Origin: Kryptolebias marmoratus
Taxonomy: Eukaryota; Chordata; Actinopteri; Cyprinodontiformes; Rivulidae
Direction: 5' to 3'
NCBI RefSeq assembly: GCF_001649575.2
Contig: NC_051431.1
Location: 20,162,860-20,226,859 of the forward strand
Length of the DNA: 64,000 nt
Each line of letters begins with the position of its first letter. Position 1 is the stretch's first letter. The position numbers were made by a program, and so were the translations under genes. The notes below the pieces were generated by a model. It made no database searches, was not told where the DNA came from, and worked only from the letters and a program-made list of their open reading frames with translations. Shown one piece after another: positions 61,425 to 64,000 of this stretch.

Positions 61425-61514
61425 CTCTCCTCTCGGATTAGTGGTGTCAAGAAGCGAGTGCTGTCATCTTCATGGCTGCTCTGCAGGCTGCTCTGTTGAC
61501 TGCTTTGCTGGCTG
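61425..61514 (-). CDS. gramd1b: gramd1b upstream exon of the long isoform (Ser/Gln-rich)
   Basis: On the minus strand the acceptor tttgtctccactgtgcag and the donor gtgagc enclose 90 nt, open only in the phase-2 frame: SQQSSQQSSLQSSHEDDSTR followed by FLTPLIREE. It starts with one base completing a codon and leaves AG, so it fits the 27-nt microexon and then the common exon. The first half is a Ser-Gln-Gln-Ser tandem pattern, the second a short acidic and hydrophobic motif, both usual in a disordered cytosolic N-terminus. The acceptor is a cagcag tandem, so use of the second AG would drop three bases and keep the frame. The exon with the start codon lies outside the window. The gene assignment is by phase, strand and position. 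Confidence 0.72.
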
Positions 61515-63000
61515 CTGCACAGTGGAGACAAATAACATTGTGTAAAGTTGGTACTCATATCTGTATATTTGCTCAATAAAACACTTAACGAAATGAAAAC
61601 AAAAATAGAAGTTAGATTTAGGAGAAAAAACCTGTTTCACAAACATTTCAGTTGGATTTTGGCTGGTAATGTTTGGAAACAGATCATGAATATATGTGGG
61701 CCAATATGTCACCGTGCTTCTTTTACAGCCCTGCTGCTGCTGCTGCTGCATATAAAAGTCACTTCAGCTGTCAGAGTTCCCACAAATTAAGTGTCAAATC
61801 AACACATCCACTGACATACACACTGCATATATATCATTAATGATTCTGTCATGCACATATTCACTGTTAACACTAGATGGGGCTATATGACATTGTCTAT
61901 GGAAAAGGTAAAACCTACTTTAATGCACAAAATGGTCACTGATATGTAAATTAATAACCTTGTATGAAAAAAAACATATTAGCAACCCAGAAATGATTTC
62001 ATAAGATTAGATCTAAAACAAATATAATGCAGAAGTTCATGTTTAGATGAATAAAACCAGATTCTAATTTTTATAATGGCTACTTTTCTTTTTGATTTAT
62101 ACAGTTTATATAAGAGTGTAACAGACACCTGGCCATTACTTCCTTTTCACAAAAAAACAACATCCCTCATTGAATATTCTTCTGTCAGTCGCATCCAAAG
62201 TTTGACATTTCAGAACAAAGCCGTTCTGTTGGGAAAGGTCTTCATTGTCATATTTCCTGATGCCCTGATCCATTTCCTGAACAGCTATGGACTGTTTAAT
62301 ACCCTGAAGAATACTGGAACATATGAAAAAAGCATATTTTGGGAAGTTAAGATTAGCCTGTTAAAGTACAAATGCATCTTGAAACAAAAAGTTTTTAGAA
62401 GTACCCATTTGTTTCAGTAGGCAGTTTAGCCAATTAAACATAAAAAAACATTAATTGTAAATGTGTACTTAAAGTTTTAAATCACTGGAAATATTTAATA
62501 GCAGAACTCAAGCTCCAGTCACTGCATGTCCACAAGCTGATCACTCAGGGGAACTTCAGTGCTGTGAATAAACATGCTCATTCTGATGTTATGCAAGTGT
62601 TCATGCTTGTACACCTGTCCTTTAGAGTATAACTCTTTAAAACGTCAAGAACAGGAAGTTAACGGGACGTGGCCAATGATGAATTATTCATTACTCATAA
62701 ACCATTAATGCAAAAGCCCTTTTGAATGAAATGACAGGGAGGTGTACTTAAACACCCTAAAAGTTTTAGACAGTCTTTCTAATGACAACTGATATATGGA
62801 GAAATATAAAACAATAAAACAAATCTTGTGAAACAGGCAATTCAGCTGAGCTAATAGTCTCCAACCTTCTAATGTAATTTGATCACAATCCTAATCAGAT
62901 TTACATGTTTTAAAATGTTTCAACATCTTAGCAACAATACCTTTAAACATCTGGTTGTCCTTGTAAAGTATGGTAAAAGGAACCATCCTAATGAAGGACC
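61515..63000. other. Intron of the long isoform, no gene identified
   Basis: Apart from (CTG)6 at 61731-61749 I see no exon or transposon. The plus-strand frame at 62076-62420 has no recognisable domain and no splice signals. Confidence 0.5.
61731..61749. repeat. (CTG)6 trinucleotide run
   Basis: Six CTG units (CAG on the minus strand), in the intron 217 bp upstream of the Ser/Gln-rich exon in the direction of transcription. Confidence 0.95.
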
Positions 63001-63004
63001 TCAA

Positions 63005-63310
63005 TACCCCCACCAACACAAGTTTGTAATTTTATCCTAAATAGGGCATTGTATTGACTTCCATTCATTTCTGTAGCCTAACCCTGGCACTAGCTCTAAT
63101 CCTAACTCTGATCAGTGCATGCCTAAACCTAACCTAAACTTAATTCACACATTAGCCCTAAACTTCATCCCGAACCTCAAAATAATAACCCACTGTATTA
63201 AGACAGCAAGTCCAGACCAGGTAGGTGATTATCCTGAAAAAGGTTTAAAAAAAAAAAAAGGTAATAAAAACCAGGTAACACACACACAACAAAAACAAAC
63301 AAAAAACCCA
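63005..63310 (+). repeat. Interspersed repeat with decayed cctaaccct core
   Basis: The order attgacttccattcatttctgtagcctaaccctgg, several cctaa/ctaacct words, then ccagaccaggta and finally cacacacaac is that of a fish interspersed repeat with a cattgacttccattcatt head and a ctaaccctaa-rich middle. It is not an interstitial telomere, since there is no regular six-base period. Confidence 0.65.
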
Positions 63311-64000
63311 AATAGCAGGTAATGGATTGTAGTGGTCTGGAAAATTGCAAATTATGCACAAATTATGGATTTTGCAAAAATTATGCCAAATGCATAACAA
63401 TTAATGTTTGCCTTAGTCTTTGGTTGGAGGCCGAATGTCTACCAGTGTTATGAAAGCATGCCTATTTGTGAAGACAATGTCTGTGTACAATGTCACGTTC
63501 ACTGTATCTGATTACTGCCAGAGTGAAAATAACTCCGAGGGAGAGATCCAGATTGCAAAAGCAGTCCAACAATATAAAAGCTTTTTGACAGTCAGATGCC
63601 AAAAATATTTTTTTTTGCTCCAGCTGACAGTTTTTGAGTCCTCTGGTTATTGATGATGTAAAACGCCAACATCAGGATCATGTGTTATCTCCTGATATGA
63701 TCAATGATCAAACTATGTGACTATATTTTTAATTTTTTAACATTCATTACATTGCTAAGGAAGGGACTAAAAACTAGTGGAAAAATGATATTTTTCCAGC
63801 ACTCTTTATCATTATGGTTCTACTACTACACTAAGTTTGCTCAAATGTCCTAAAATGGACCGCAATAATGCGTCTAAAATCTTTTCTTGTCCTGCATGGC
63901 CTCGTGAAAGGTTGAGAGTCTAAAATATTTAAATGCTTGGGTGAGGTAGAAGCACTGTGGCTAACTTACTGCTACTATTACACTTTTTCACAGAACGACT
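63311..64000. other. Right end of window, no gene identified
   Basis: AT-rich. A strong minus-strand donor-like gtaagttag lies at 63961-63969, preceded on that strand by an open stretch to the window edge ending in phase 1. This does not fit the acceptor at 61514, so no exon is called. Confidence 0.4.

Larger units (their letters stand above)
3407..61514 (-). other. gramd1b: gramd1b locus, 5' part (gene-level entry)
   Basis: This entry ties together the minus-strand exons listed separately. GRAMD1B (Aster-B) is an endoplasmic reticulum membrane protein that moves cholesterol from the plasma membrane to the ER at membrane contact sites. Its family layout is a Ser-rich N-terminus, a PH-like GRAM domain, an ASTER/VASt sterol-binding domain and a C-terminal membrane segment. 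Only the N-terminal, pre-GRAM part is encoded here. The identification rests on three peptides that match the known protein in order and with consistent splice phases: MKGFKLA, the exon with SSPTCSPVLRKRSRSPTPQ, and KSQSWYN. The conserved start of the GRAM region (VLSPTYKQRN) was looked for below position 3400 and not found, so it lies outside the window. Teleosts may carry two gramd1b copies; which one this is cannot be told. Confidence 0.93.

Noticed and set aside
63070..63180. Interstitial telomere repeat (cctaaccct words)
   Set aside because: There is no regular (ccctaa)n period, and the flanks match an interspersed repeat, so no telomere fusion is inferred.

Overview
The window is vertebrate nuclear DNA, almost certainly from a ray-finned (teleost) fish. 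It is AT-rich, has no long open reading frames, carries many short tandem repeats, and holds several mutated Tc1/mariner transposons, a LINE 3' end and SINE-like repeats of types familiar from fish genomes. The species cannot be named from this sequence. No prokaryotic gene, operon, rRNA, tRNA gene or CRISPR array was seen.

The only gene recognised with confidence is gramd1b (GRAM domain-containing 1B, Aster-B), on the minus strand. Only its 5' part is here. Reading in the direction of transcription (high to low coordinates) there are: a Ser/Gln-rich coding exon (61514-61425); a putative alternative first exon in a CpG-rich segment (59598-59579); a 27-nt microexon (57427-57401); an alternative first exon encoding MKGFKLA (33222-33200); a second alternative first exon of 48 codons (22580-22435), with a third tentative one just upstream of it (22935-22922); the common 211-bp exon (11565-11355); and a 21-nt microexon encoding KSQSWYN (3427-3407). 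The rest of the GRAM domain, the ASTER/VASt domain and the C-terminal membrane anchor must lie beyond position 1, and the start of the longest isoform must lie beyond position 64000.

Every upstream exon ends in phase 2, and the common exon accepts phase 2. The locus therefore looks built to attach interchangeable N-termini to one protein body. Between the common exon and KSQSWYN there are two further well-formed candidate microexons (24 and 21 nt, phase 0, nearly identical donor sites) and one weaker 12-nt candidate. These are the most interesting unexplained structures in the window.

The rest is intron. It contains remnants of four DNA-transposon lineages with recognisable terminal inverted repeats or transposase pieces (3650-4304 and 60196-60938; 31063-32163; 42300-42730 and 55726-56120; 52304-53569). 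It also has a LINE 3' end (14965-15545), two MITE-like copies (6919-7460 and 19315-19562), SINE-like copies (35070-35398, 35555-35685, 54196-54500, 54815-54927), a roughly 275-300-bp repeat family present as dimers or single units at four sites, and many microsatellites. All assignments are from reading the sequence and from memory of the families; no alignment or database search was run.
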